Shown here piece by piece: positions 38,991 through 49,000 of a stretch of 64,000 bases of DNA. A program made the position numbers and the translations under genes. Source of the DNA: Parapristionchus giblindavisi (Eukaryota > Nematoda > Chromadorea > Rhabditida > Diplogasteridae); contig CALSFV010000145.1 in assembly GCA_943737045.1 (NCBI GenBank), forward strand, positions 53,497 to 117,496, read 5' to 3'. Each line of letters begins with the position of its first letter. Positions within the stretch are counted from its first letter, which is position 1. The notes under the pieces were generated by a model that searched no databases, had not been told where the DNA came from, and was given only the letters and a program-made list of their open reading frames with translations.

Positions 38991-39088
38991 GGCACCGCCT
39001 AGGCAGTGCCGATCCAAAATTTATGGCATTGGCCACGTCTTTCAACGAGCCAGATCGAAAAAGTACCTCAAACTTGGGTAATTAAACC
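38991..39088 (-). ncRNA. sls-1: SL1 RNA gene, copy 33
   Basis: Leader at 39067-39088. Type D, 1159-bp unit. Confidence 0.96.
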
Positions 39089-40149
39089 GAAGCTGATATC
39101 GGCTCGCTGCCTTTAGCCAGCCGGCTCAGCGGATATGCGCCGGGATAGTGACGCGCACACACACTCTCTCCCTCTCCCTCTCGCTCACACATACTCGCTA
39201 GCCACTGATCATAGTGACTGCTGTAGTGGGCTAGTGAGGTGTGGCATGAGGGAAAATGAAAAGGAAAATGACAGAATATGAAAAGTTGAGAGGACACCTT
39301 TAGCGTCCTCTAACTACCGGCGCTGGTAGTTAATGTCCGGTAAAAGCGGCAAGTCAACTTATGATGTTCACAACTTCGACCTTATCTTATGTGCTACCTG
39401 TTCAACCAAATCCGCCACAATTTTCAGACATGACAGAGACCAATATGTGCTTCTAATTACCAGAGACTCTTGGCATACGTACTGCTCTATCTCGAGATAT
39501 CGTGGCTCAACTTTGGCTTTGATTGATGGACAAAATCTCACTAAAATGACCATAACTTCCTTCAAAATGCTCCGTTCGAGCTGCGGTTTTGTGCAGGCGA
39601 CGCGCCGCAACGCCCGCTACGCCGTACAGGCAAAATCGCGATTAGAAAGGCGCTAAATCGGGCGGGAAACGACGACTTTTGATTGTTAGTAGTAAAATTT
39701 TTCTATTTTCTGTGATTCTTAGCGAAAAAATGCAAAATGTACAGTTTTTCCGTACAAAATCAGACTGGACAGAAAAACTGTCCAGTTGGAGAGTATTTCC
39801 GCACTTTAACTACTGGATCGATAGTCGTTGTCACCTAAAGTGACATCGTGGTCACTTAAAGTGACCAGTTCGAGAAATCCAAAATAAGAAAGATCAAGTG
39901 ACAACAATCGATTAGTTCCTACATAATATTGATTGAATAGTTCAGGCATTCTAAATACCAGAAGGAAAGCTCATTCCTCGCTCATTCACATATCCTAGAC
40001 TGTTTTAGCAAAATCAAGGGCGGCTAGCTTGACAAGATGACAGAGTAGAGATTAATCAATCAATGATCAATCAATAATGATAAAAAATAGAACAACTTCC
40101 CGTACATTGTACGAGAAGTTGTTCTATTTCTTTAAATTCACCAATTATT

Positions 40150-40247
40150 GGCACCGCCTAGGCAGTGCCGATCCAAAATTTATGGCATTGGCCACGTCTT
40201 TCAACGAGCCAGATCGAAAAAGTACCTCAAACTTGGGTAATTAAACC
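40150..40247 (-). ncRNA. sls-1: SL1 RNA gene, copy 34
   Basis: Leader at 40226-40247. Type D, 1159-bp unit. Confidence 0.96.
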
Positions 40248-41308
40248 GAAGCTGATATCGGCTCGCTGCCTTTAGCCAGCCGGCTCAGCGGATATGCGCC
40301 GGGATAGTGACGCGCACACACACTCTCTCCCTCTCCCTCTCGCTCACACATACTCGCTAGCCACTGATCATAGTGACTGCTGTAGTGGGCTAGTGAGGTG
40401 TGGCATGAGGGAAAATGAAAAGGAAAATGACAGAATATGAAAAGTTGAGAGGACACCTTTAGCGTCCTCTAACTACCGGCGCTGGTAGTTAATGTCCGGT
40501 AAAAGCGGCAAGTCAACTTATGATGTTCACAACTTCGACCTTATCTTATGTGCTACCTGTTCAACCAAATCCGCCACAATTTTCAGACATGACAGAGACC
40601 AATATGTGCTTCTAATTACCAGAGACTCTTGGCATACGTACTGCTCTATCTCGAGATATCGTGGCTCAACTTTGGCTTTGATTGATGGACAAAATCTCAC
40701 TAAAATGACCATAACTTCCTTCAAAATGCTCCGTTCGAGCTGCGGTTTTGTGCAGGCGACGCGCCGCAACGCCCGCTACGCCGTACAGGCAAAATCGCGA
40801 TTAGAAAGGCGCTAAATCGGGCGGGAAACGACGACTTTTGATTGTTAGTAGTAAAATTTTTCTATTTTCTGTGATTCTTAGCGAAAAAATGCAAAATGTA
40901 CAGTTTTTCCGTACAAAATCAGACTGGACAGAAAAACTGTCCAGTTGGAGAGTATTTCCGCACTTTAACTACTGGATCGATAGTCGTTGTCACCTAAAGT
41001 GACATCGTGGTCACTTAAAGTGACCAGTTCGAGAAATCCAAAATAAGAAAGATCAAGTGACAACAATCGATTAGTTCCTACATAATATTGATTGAATAGT
41101 TCAGGCATTCTAAATACCAGAAGGAAAGCTCATTCCTCGCTCATTCACATATCCTAGACTGTTTTAGCAAAATCAAGGGCGGCTAGCTTGACAAGATGAC
41201 AGAGTAGAGATTAATCAATCAATGATCAATCAATAATGATAAAAAATAGAACAACTTCCCGTACATTGTACGAGAAGTTGTTCTATTTCTTTAAATTCAC
41301 CAATTATT

Positions 41309-41406
41309 GGCACCGCCTAGGCAGTGCCGATCCAAAATTTATGGCATTGGCCACGTCTTTCAACGAGCCAGATCGAAAAAGTACCTCAAACTTGGGTAAT
41401 TAAACC
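41309..41406 (-). ncRNA. sls-1: SL1 RNA gene, copy 35
   Basis: Leader at 41385-41406. Type D, 1159-bp unit. Confidence 0.96.
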
Positions 41407-42467
41407 GAAGCTGATATCGGCTCGCTGCCTTTAGCCAGCCGGCTCAGCGGATATGCGCCGGGATAGTGACGCGCACACACACTCTCTCCCTCTCCCTCTC
41501 GCTCACACATACTCGCTAGCCACTGATCATAGTGACTGCTGTAGTGGGCTAGTGAGGTGTGGCATGAGGGAAAATGAAAAGGAAAATGACAGAATATGAA
41601 AAGTTGAGAGGACACCTTTAGCGTCCTCTAACTACCGGCGCTGGTAGTTAATGTCCGGTAAAAGCGGCAAGTCAACTTATGATGTTCACAACTTCGACCT
41701 TATCTTATGTGCTACCTGTTCAACCAAATCCGCCACAATTTTCAGACATGACAGAGACCAATATGTGCTTCTAATTACCAGAGACTCTTGGCATACGTAC
41801 TGCTCTATCTCGAGATATCGTGGCTCAACTTTGGCTTTGATTGATGGACAAAATCTCACTAAAATGACCATAACTTCCTTCAAAATGCTCCGTTCGAGCT
41901 GCGGTTTTGTGCAGGCGACGCGCCGCAACGCCCGCTACGCCGTACAGGCAAAATCGCGATTAGAAAGGCGCTAAATCGGGCGGGAAACGACGACTTTTGA
42001 TTGTTAGTAGTAAAATTTTTCTATTTTCTGTGATTCTTAGCGAAAAAATGCAAAATGTACAGTTTTTCCGTACAAAATCAGACTGGACAGAAAAACTGTC
42101 CAGTTGGAGAGTATTTCCGCACTTTAACTACTGGATCGATAGTCGTTGTCACCTAAAGTGACATCGTGGTCACTTAAAGTGACCAGTTCGAGAAATCCAA
42201 AATAAGAAAGATCAAGTGACAACAATCGATTAGTTCCTACATAATATTGATTGAATAGTTCAGGCATTCTAAATACCAGAAGGAAAGCTCATTCCTCGCT
42301 CATTCACATATCCTAGACTGTTTTAGCAAAATCAAGGGCGGCTAGCTTGACAAGATGACAGAGTAGAGATTAATCAATCAATGATCAATCAATAATGATA
42401 AAAAATAGAACAACTTCCCGTACATTGTACGAGAAGTTGTTCTATTTCTTTAAATTCACCAATTATT

Positions 42468-42565
42468 GGCACCGCCTAGGCAGTGCCGATCCAAAATTTA
42501 TGGCATTGGCCACGTCTTTCAACGAGCCAGATCGAAAAAGTACCTCAAACTTGGGTAATTAAACC
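42468..42565 (-). ncRNA. sls-1: SL1 RNA gene, copy 36 (last intact)
   Basis: Leader at 42544-42565. Type D. The last copy with a complete leader and upstream region before the array edge. Confidence 0.96.
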
Positions 42566-43626
42566 GAAGCTGATATCGGCTCGCTGCCTTTAGCCAGCCG
42601 GCTCAGCGGATATGCGCCGGGATAGTGACGCGCACACACACTCTCTCCCTCTCCCTCTCGCTCACACATACTCGCTAGCCACTGATCATAGTGACTGCTG
42701 TAGTGGGCTAGTGAGGTGTGGCATGAGGGAAAATGAAAAGGAAAATGACAGAATATGAAAAGTTGAGAGGACACCTTTAGCGTCCTCTAACTACCGGCGC
42801 TGGTAGTTAATGTCCGGTAAAAGCGGCAAGTCAACTTATGATGTTCACAACTTCGACCTTATCTTATGTGCTACCTGTTCAACCAAATCCGCCACAATTT
42901 TCAGACATGACAGAGACCAATATGTGCTTCTAATTACCAGAGACTCTTGGCATACGTACTGCTCTATCTCGAGATATCGTGGCTCAACTTTGGCTTTGAT
43001 TGATGGACAAAATCTCACTAAAATGACCATAACTTCCTTCAAAATGCTCCGTTCGAGCTGCGGTTTTGTGCAGGCGACGCGCCGCAACGCCCGCTACGCC
43101 GTACAGGCAAAATCGCGATTAGAAAGGCGCTAAATCGGGCGGGAAACGACGACTTTTGATTGTTAGTAGTAAAATTTTTCTATTTTCTGTGATTCTTAGC
43201 GAAAAAATGCAAAATGTACAGTTTTTCCGTACAAAATCAGACTGGACAGAAAAACTGTCCAGTTGGAGAGTATTTCCGCACTTTAACTACTGGATCGATA
43301 GTCGTTGTCACCTAAAGTGACATCGTGGTCACTTAAAGTGACCAGTTCGAGAAATCCAAAATAAGAAAGATCAAGTGACAACAATCGATTAGTTCCTACA
43401 TAATATTGATTGAATAGTTCAGGCATTCTAAATACCAGAAGGAAAGCTCATTCCTCGCTCATTCACATATCCTAGACTGTTTTAGCAAAATCAAGGGCGG
43501 CTAGCTTGACAAGATGACAGAGTAGAGATTAATCAATCAATGATCAATCAATAATGATAAAAAATAGAACAACTTCCCGTACATTGTACGAGAAGTTGTT
43601 CTATTTCTTTAAATTCACCAATTATT

Positions 43627-43720
43627 GGCACCGCCTAGGCAGTGCCGATCCAAAATTTATGGCATTGGCCACGTCTTTCAACGAGCCAGATCGAAAAAGT
43701 ACCTCAAACTTGGGTAGTTA
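43627..43720 (-). pseudogene. Truncated SL1 RNA gene at array edge
   Basis: Stem III, the Sm site, stem II, the donor and the 3' part of the leader (TACCCAAGTTTGAG, 43703-43716) are intact. The first 8 nt of the leader are replaced, and all upstream sequence is missing. From 43716 the DNA becomes the inverted-repeat element AGTTAGACG. The copy lacks its normal 5' end and promoter region, so it is presumably dead. Confidence 0.9.
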
Positions 43721-44497
43721 GACGCCGGCTGTGCCGGCAAGAGCGTAGGCTCTGCCGGCATCTGCGATGGTCGGGTGCGGCATAGGCGGCATGTCGGATA
43801 TTTACCGTTTTTTGGCTAAATATCGCAGTGACTAGTTTCACACTGCTATTAGAACACTAATCTGGTATTGCTGTGGCCGTTTGCTCCGAAAAAAATAATT
43901 TTTGAAAAAATGTAAAATTTCATTTTTTTTGTTTTCGGATGTAAATTATTCTGGAAATTTTGAACTTATGAGCCTATGAATAGTGAAAAGTTGTTCCATG
44001 TATAGGGGCAAGTTAGACACCAGCGACTCTCATGGCAAGATTTTCGTTGAAGTGAACTGTAGGAGCACAAAGATGGTATTTCCTTGTAGAAAAGAGCAAG
44101 CTAAAAAAAATACAAGTCTGAAATTGTGAAAAAATTTTTTGCCCACTTAAGATTATTATCATATGATTAGAAATGATGTAAAAGCCATATGGAGAAAGTT
44201 TGGAAGTAACTTTTTTTGGTGGGGTGCACACGTCAAATGTACACTGGAAATAAGTCAATGAGCGGCACAAGTTAGGCTACTGTAAATGGAGATGGAGGGA
44301 AGACTGTGACATGTGTCTTTGGTAATTAGAAGATCATAATGGTGATTATCATTTCAGGAAATTTGGGAGGATACGGTTGAACAGGTAGCCCATTAAAAAA
44401 ATTTCAAAGTTGTGAACATAATAAGTTGGCATGTCGCCTCTGCCGGCACCCCTTGCCGCCTGTGCCGGCAAGGAGTCGGCAGAGCCGTCGTCTAACT
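43716..44497. mobile_element. 782-bp element with terminal inverted repeats (MITE-like)
   Basis: The ends are AGTTAGACG (43716-43724) and CGTCTAACT (44489-44497). The match extends inward over about 23 bp with two mismatches (CGGCTGTGCCG against CGGCTCTGCCG). Both ends are rich in GCCGGC. No transposase is seen. A loose direct repeat TTGGG(T)AGTTA lies at 43710-43720 and 44505-44514 and could be a degraded target duplication. Inside, 44310-44430 is a diverged, inverted match to the SL1 spacer, and the rest is AT-rich without a recognisable gene. A non-autonomous DNA element is the simplest reading; two unrelated GCCGGC palindromes is the alternative. Confidence 0.55.
44310..44430 (-). repeat. 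Diverged inverted copy of SL1-unit spacer
   Basis: The reverse complement aligns with the spacer at 21303-21422. Shared blocks include ATGTTCACAACTT, GCTACCTGTTCAACC and CTTCTAATTACCA. The short open frame seen in the array units is broken here by several stops. It resembles type D units (GTTCAACC) more than type A. Confidence 0.75.
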
Positions 44498-44865
44498 CAC
44501 GTGGTTGGGAGTTAATCGGCCAAATCGAGGGGTCGATTCTGGACGTTTGGCAAAAGTAGGAGCCCGCTTCTACATAGTTATTGATGCATTAGGGGCGTAA
44601 GGGCCCAGTAACATTTTTTTGGAAACCAAAGTGAAGCGGATTGGTCAAATGACGATGGACTAGCTCGGAAAGTATGGCTAACTACCTGTAGCTAAGTTGG
44701 GCGGGGTAAATTTTGAAAAAAATGGAGTTATTTGGGAAGTTGGATGTTGAAAAGTGTAAAAATGGTGATAAAATGAGATATTTAAGCATAATTGTTGAAA
44801 AAGACAGATGAATAAGATTATAAAGTGATAAAGAGGTATATCCCCTGGGGGCAAATATAGCAAAA
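44498..44865. other. Unique AT-rich stretch, no gene seen
   Basis: The left edge (about 44487-44522) resembles the type D cassette: TCTAACT, then GGGAGTTAAT against GGTAGTTAAT. The remainder shows no coding potential, RNA gene or repeat that I recognise. Confidence 0.5.
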
Positions 44866-45505
44866 AAGTAAAAATGGTCGTAGAAAGGTGAAAATTGTAG
44901 GGAATACTAATTCGACGATGGAGAATCCGATTTTGAAATCGAAAAAGGTGTAAACCGTAAGTTTCTTCGTCTTTGCGTATTTTCGTAAGCAAAAAAAGAA
45001 AAATTTTCGTGGAAAGCTGAAAATTGGAGGGAACACTAATTCGACGATGAAGAATCCGAATTTTAAATCTAAAATGGTGTAAACTGTAAGTTTGTTCGTC
45101 TTTGCGTATTTTCTTAAGCAAAAAAAGAAAAATAGTCGTGGAAAGCTGAAAATTGGAGGGAACACTAATTCGACGATGAAGAATCCGAATTTTAAATCTA
45201 AAATGGTGTAAACTGTAAGTTTGTTCGTCTTTGCGTATTTTCTTAAGCAAAAAAAGAAAAATAGTCGTGGAAAGCTGAAAATTGGAGGGAACACTAATTC
45301 GGCGATGGAGAAACCGATTTTGAAATCGAAAATGGTGTAAACTGAAAGTTTGTTTGTGTGTGCGTATTTTGGTAAGCAAAAGTGAGAATTGTCGCCGAGA
45401 GATGAAAATTATAGGATAGGCTAATTCAACGATGGGGAACCTGAATTCGAAATCGAAAATGGTTTAAATTGTAAGTTTGTTTTTCTTTGCGTGCTTTCGA
45501 TTATG
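44866..45505. repeat. 129-bp minisatellite, about 5 copies
   Basis: The marker actaattcgacgatg recurs at 44906, 45035, 45164, 45293 and about 45420, a 129-bp spacing (127 for the last). The two central copies are nearly identical; the outer ones diverge. As 129 is 43 codons, an open frame stays open through several copies on the minus strand, but the composition is low-complexity and it is probably not a gene. Confidence 0.9.
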
Positions 45506-45703
45506 GAAATTGAAAAACAAAGTAAAATATGAATGTAAACTAATTGGAACATGAGAAATTTAAATAGATGGACCAAATAAAGTGTGACATCTCGTTCATC
45601 TCAATATTTCATGGAACATTAACAATAAATGGATGAATAACGATACAGACAAAAGTGAATAAAGAGTAGGTACATGACAGTATATAAAACTAATACTAGA
45701 AGT

Positions 45704-45970
45704 GAAGCATATGTAAAACTAGAAACGGATAAGAATCGAAAACCGAAAAACATGATTAATGAAAACATGAGTTCGTATGATATTACCATAGTAAAATTTA
45801 CAAGAATATTAACTTATTAACAACAAAAATGTAACTTGAAGCATATGTAAAACTAGAAACGAATATGAACCGAAAAACAAAAAACATGAATAATGAAAAC
45901 ATGAGTACATATGATATTACCATTGTAAAATTTACAAGAATATTAACTTATTAACAACAAAAATGTAACT
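45704..45970. repeat. 134-bp tandem duplication downstream of the SET gene
   Basis: Two copies start gaagcatatgtaaaactag (45704 and 45838) and end ttaacaacaaaaatgtaact. They lie just 3' of the SET-domain gene, where its 3' UTR would be. Confidence 0.88.
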
Positions 45971-46060
45971 AAAATAATGAAGATGAGAGGGTGATAGAGC
46001 AAGAGAATGGGAGAGACAGTGAGTTGATGATGCCGTGTGAGAGAAGAACGACCGCTCAGT

Positions 46061-49000
46061 TCACTCATAGCGCATGATATTGTTCCCCAAAATGTCATTG
46101 GCAGTCTTCGGGGCGTGCTTCTTTCTTATAATCTTGACGGGTCCAGGGCATGAGGCGATGTACTTTCCGCAGAACTGCCTGCGAGCGATATCGTGCCTTT
46201 CGAGTCCCTGTAATTGTAATAGATTTCTATAATTGATAGAGAAATGATAGAAGATTGTACAAAAATTGATAGAGAAATATATCATAACAATGTTGATAGA
46301 GAAATATACAAAAAATAAAAATTATTATGAACTTACCATGACCGTGAATCGGGCAGTTTTAGCAGACTGCTGGCTGACTCTCATTCCGATGATAGCTCCA
46401 ATTGGCCATGTTTCTGAGTTTTCCGGAGAAATGACAGCGGTCATGAGGGCATCACCAAGGGAATTTGTGTGGTTGACGAAGAGAAGGGCACGAATCGTCA
46501 GAGATTCCGCGTCGGCCAAAATCTGCTGTATGGCGTCTCTAATGTTGATCTCTCCATACTGGCCGAGCAGATTTCTTATTTGCTGAAAGAAGAAGAGAAT
46601 TATGAGGAACAGAACATGGCAGTAGCGAATGTTTTTCCATATGAAAAAAAAAGATTTACCTCGTTTGGAGGAGTAAGCAGGGGGGTGTTCGATTGTAGGA
46701 GGAGGGCACCATACTTGACCAGGAACCGTGCCTCCACGTTGAGCTCGAACTCGTACAAGTTCGATCCGTCTGTACCCATGTCAGGATACGACATGGATAC
46801 GGCCCTCATGTATACCTCTGGAGTAGTGGATTTGTAGAACTTGTCGGCGAATTCCAGCTTCTCTTTATGTTCACCTCCCATCTTCGAACTTTCGTCCTCT
46901 GAAAAGGAATAGTTTGGTATTGATACAATTAGATATAAGATGCAAAATTATTACTTGAGTAGACTCGTTCTATTAGCAGATTGTCGCCGAATATGGGCTC
47001 CAATTCTATCTTCTTGCCGGTAACTGGAAAAACTCATGTTTCAGATATCATGCGTAAATGGAATGAAACACTTACCCTCATCATGAGCGTCCGAATTACA
47101 TCGTGGACAACCGAATGGGACCGACCTGTTGTACTCGTATAAGATGGGCTCTCCTTTCTTTAAAAAAAATTTAAACTTTAGAAGACAAAATAAAAATTTC
47201 ACCTTGATATTGCGAATTGCCACGAACACTACCAACACTTGTGTGGTATCGTCTGTAGGATTCTTCTTCACTATGTATCGTGCCTTGACATTGGCATGTA
47301 CGGTGCACCTGGCGTGATTAATGTAACGTCCCAGGACAACCACTCCACGATGGGTTCTCCTGTGACCCTCGAACACGATCGTGCCTTGACCTGAATAGCT
47401 CATTTATGCAATACAATAGATCGTACTAATACATACCGGTTTTGAGTCCAAACTCGTATGACTTCACGAGGAAGTTCAAAGCATTAAACTCATTGGGCCT
47501 GTGCTCGCTAAGCATATTGGCGTATTTAAGACTCTTCTGCTCGTCTATCATTCGACCGCTAAAAAACCTTGATTATTTTTAGAATAGGATGTACTTTGCT
47601 TACGTGTACAGGCATACGACATTCGCGTTCGGAATGCTGCAATTAGCGAACATGCCAAGCCCGCATTTCCGAGTTTCTGCTATGTAGACCCATGGGTAGT
47701 TTTCAATCTTAGGTCCTTCTCTTCTCTTCATGATCGCTCTCATTTTATGGTAGCTTGTTCCCATACCGACAAGATTGAATCCTTCCATCTCGCGGGCAAG
47801 TTGTGCTTCAGTGAGCTTCGTTCGCTCCATTAGCAAGGAGGAGATGCGCTTCAAGTCGTTCTCGCGAATGTAGCTACAATGAATTTTCATTGCTATTATT
47901 CTTTGATGTAAACGAATATTGACTCACTCATCGGTGAAAGCGATATCAGTGTCATCGTCGCCATCGTCGAGCACTACATTCCTAGTGTGTCCTATGCCAG
48001 CGAAACCGTCGAGATCGAGATCAAAGTTGACAACTGTAATTTAAAAAATAATAAATATACTTTAATGTGGTGTGTACTACCTCCATGGGGTGGTGCCCAT
48101 TCGTTGATAGCGATCTGCTTTTCCAGCCACATATTCCGCTCATTCTCAGATGCCTTCAACGACTTTCCAGGTCCGAGAAGCTGTTTGAAGATGCTCTTCT
48201 TCTTCTTCTTCTTCAATTCCGACGATGCGATAGAGATCTCATCGAGACACTGAGAGCTTGAGGAGGTGCTCGCAAAAGCAGCCGAGGAAGGAGAACATGG
48301 GGCATCTTCGGTAGGAGCATTGGGAGGAGCTCGAGGAGCTCTACTCAATATTGACTTCACTTCACTCAGGGGACGAACAACCGGAGACGGACGTAGTGTG
48401 GGTGGGAGGAATTGGCCAGAAGTTCCGGGCTGTTCTGCGTCGTCGACAACAACGCTTCTTGTTCTACTGGAAGTCAGAGAAGGACGTAGTGTGGGTGGGA
48501 GGAATTGGCCAGAAGTTGAGGGCTGTTCAGCGTCGTCGACAACCTCGCTTCTTGTTCTTCGCGCAGTCACCCGGGACTCCGCTTCCATCTGTCGCTCCGA
48601 ATCTACCTGTCGCTCCTCATCAAAGAGTCCTTAAATGAATAAAATATATTTAAAAACAAATAAATTGGAAAAAAAATTATACATACGTTGAGAGGCTGAA
48701 CGCTGCACCTTCGCCGCCCTAAGGCCTCTTGCCCGATCGGATTCTGCAAAATTATTCTTGTCATTTACATGTATGGTCGATACAAATCGATAAAAGTCGA
48801 CAAAAAACAAACCACTCTCGCCACCGTGGGCTCTTTTGCGAGGCGATACTACATCTGACGGGTACATGTCGTAGTCAACTAAAATGATGTTCAGTTTGAC
48901 ATATTCTCGTTGTTTACCAGCAAACCTTCATCATACACCGGTTCATCCATTTGATCACCAGACACACTATTATCAACCGTTTCTTCGAGTTCCTCTTCGT

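Larger units (their letters stand above)
1..43720 (-). repeat. Tandem array of ~1.16-1.17 kb SL1 RNA gene units
   Basis: About 37 head-to-tail units. The distance between SL1 5' ends is 1167 bp in most left-hand units, 1163-1164 bp in the middle, 1159 bp at the right, and 1369-1374 bp where a 207/208-bp segment is duplicated. In minus-strand order each unit holds a GC-rich hairpin cassette, a CA/CT-rich microsatellite, a conserved upstream block, the SL1 RNA gene, a strong downstream hairpin, a 90-bp core shared with other local repeats, and spacer hairpins built on GTCAC/GTGAC and CTGTCCAGT. In type A units the spacer also has short open frames of 80 and 105 codons. They overlap on both strands and look non-coding. 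The array begins outside the window and stops inside an SL1 exon at about 43,716-43,720. In many nematodes SL1 genes share a repeat with 5S rRNA; I found no 5S sequence here. Confidence 0.96.

Noticed and set aside
1..43720. 5S rRNA gene in the repeat unit
   Set aside because: Looked for because of its usual linkage with SL1; no recognisable 5S internal promoter or body was found on either strand.
1..43720. Helitron-derived tandem array
   Set aside because: The hairpins suggested it, but I see no consistent TC start or CTRR end at a unit boundary, and the SL1 gene explains the main hairpins near it.
44530..44550. tRNA B-box-like GGGTCGATTCTGG
   Set aside because: No matching A box or cloverleaf nearby, and it departs from the B-box consensus.
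44678..45379. 233-codon and 158-codon frames on the minus strand
   Set aside because: They are produced by the 129-bp tandem repeat, whose length is a multiple of three. Composition is low-complexity and no domain is seen.
46047..46070. Similarity of aacgaccgctc..gttcactc at the SET gene stop codon to 54925-54955
   Set aside because: The match is short and gapped; it could be chance in this composition.
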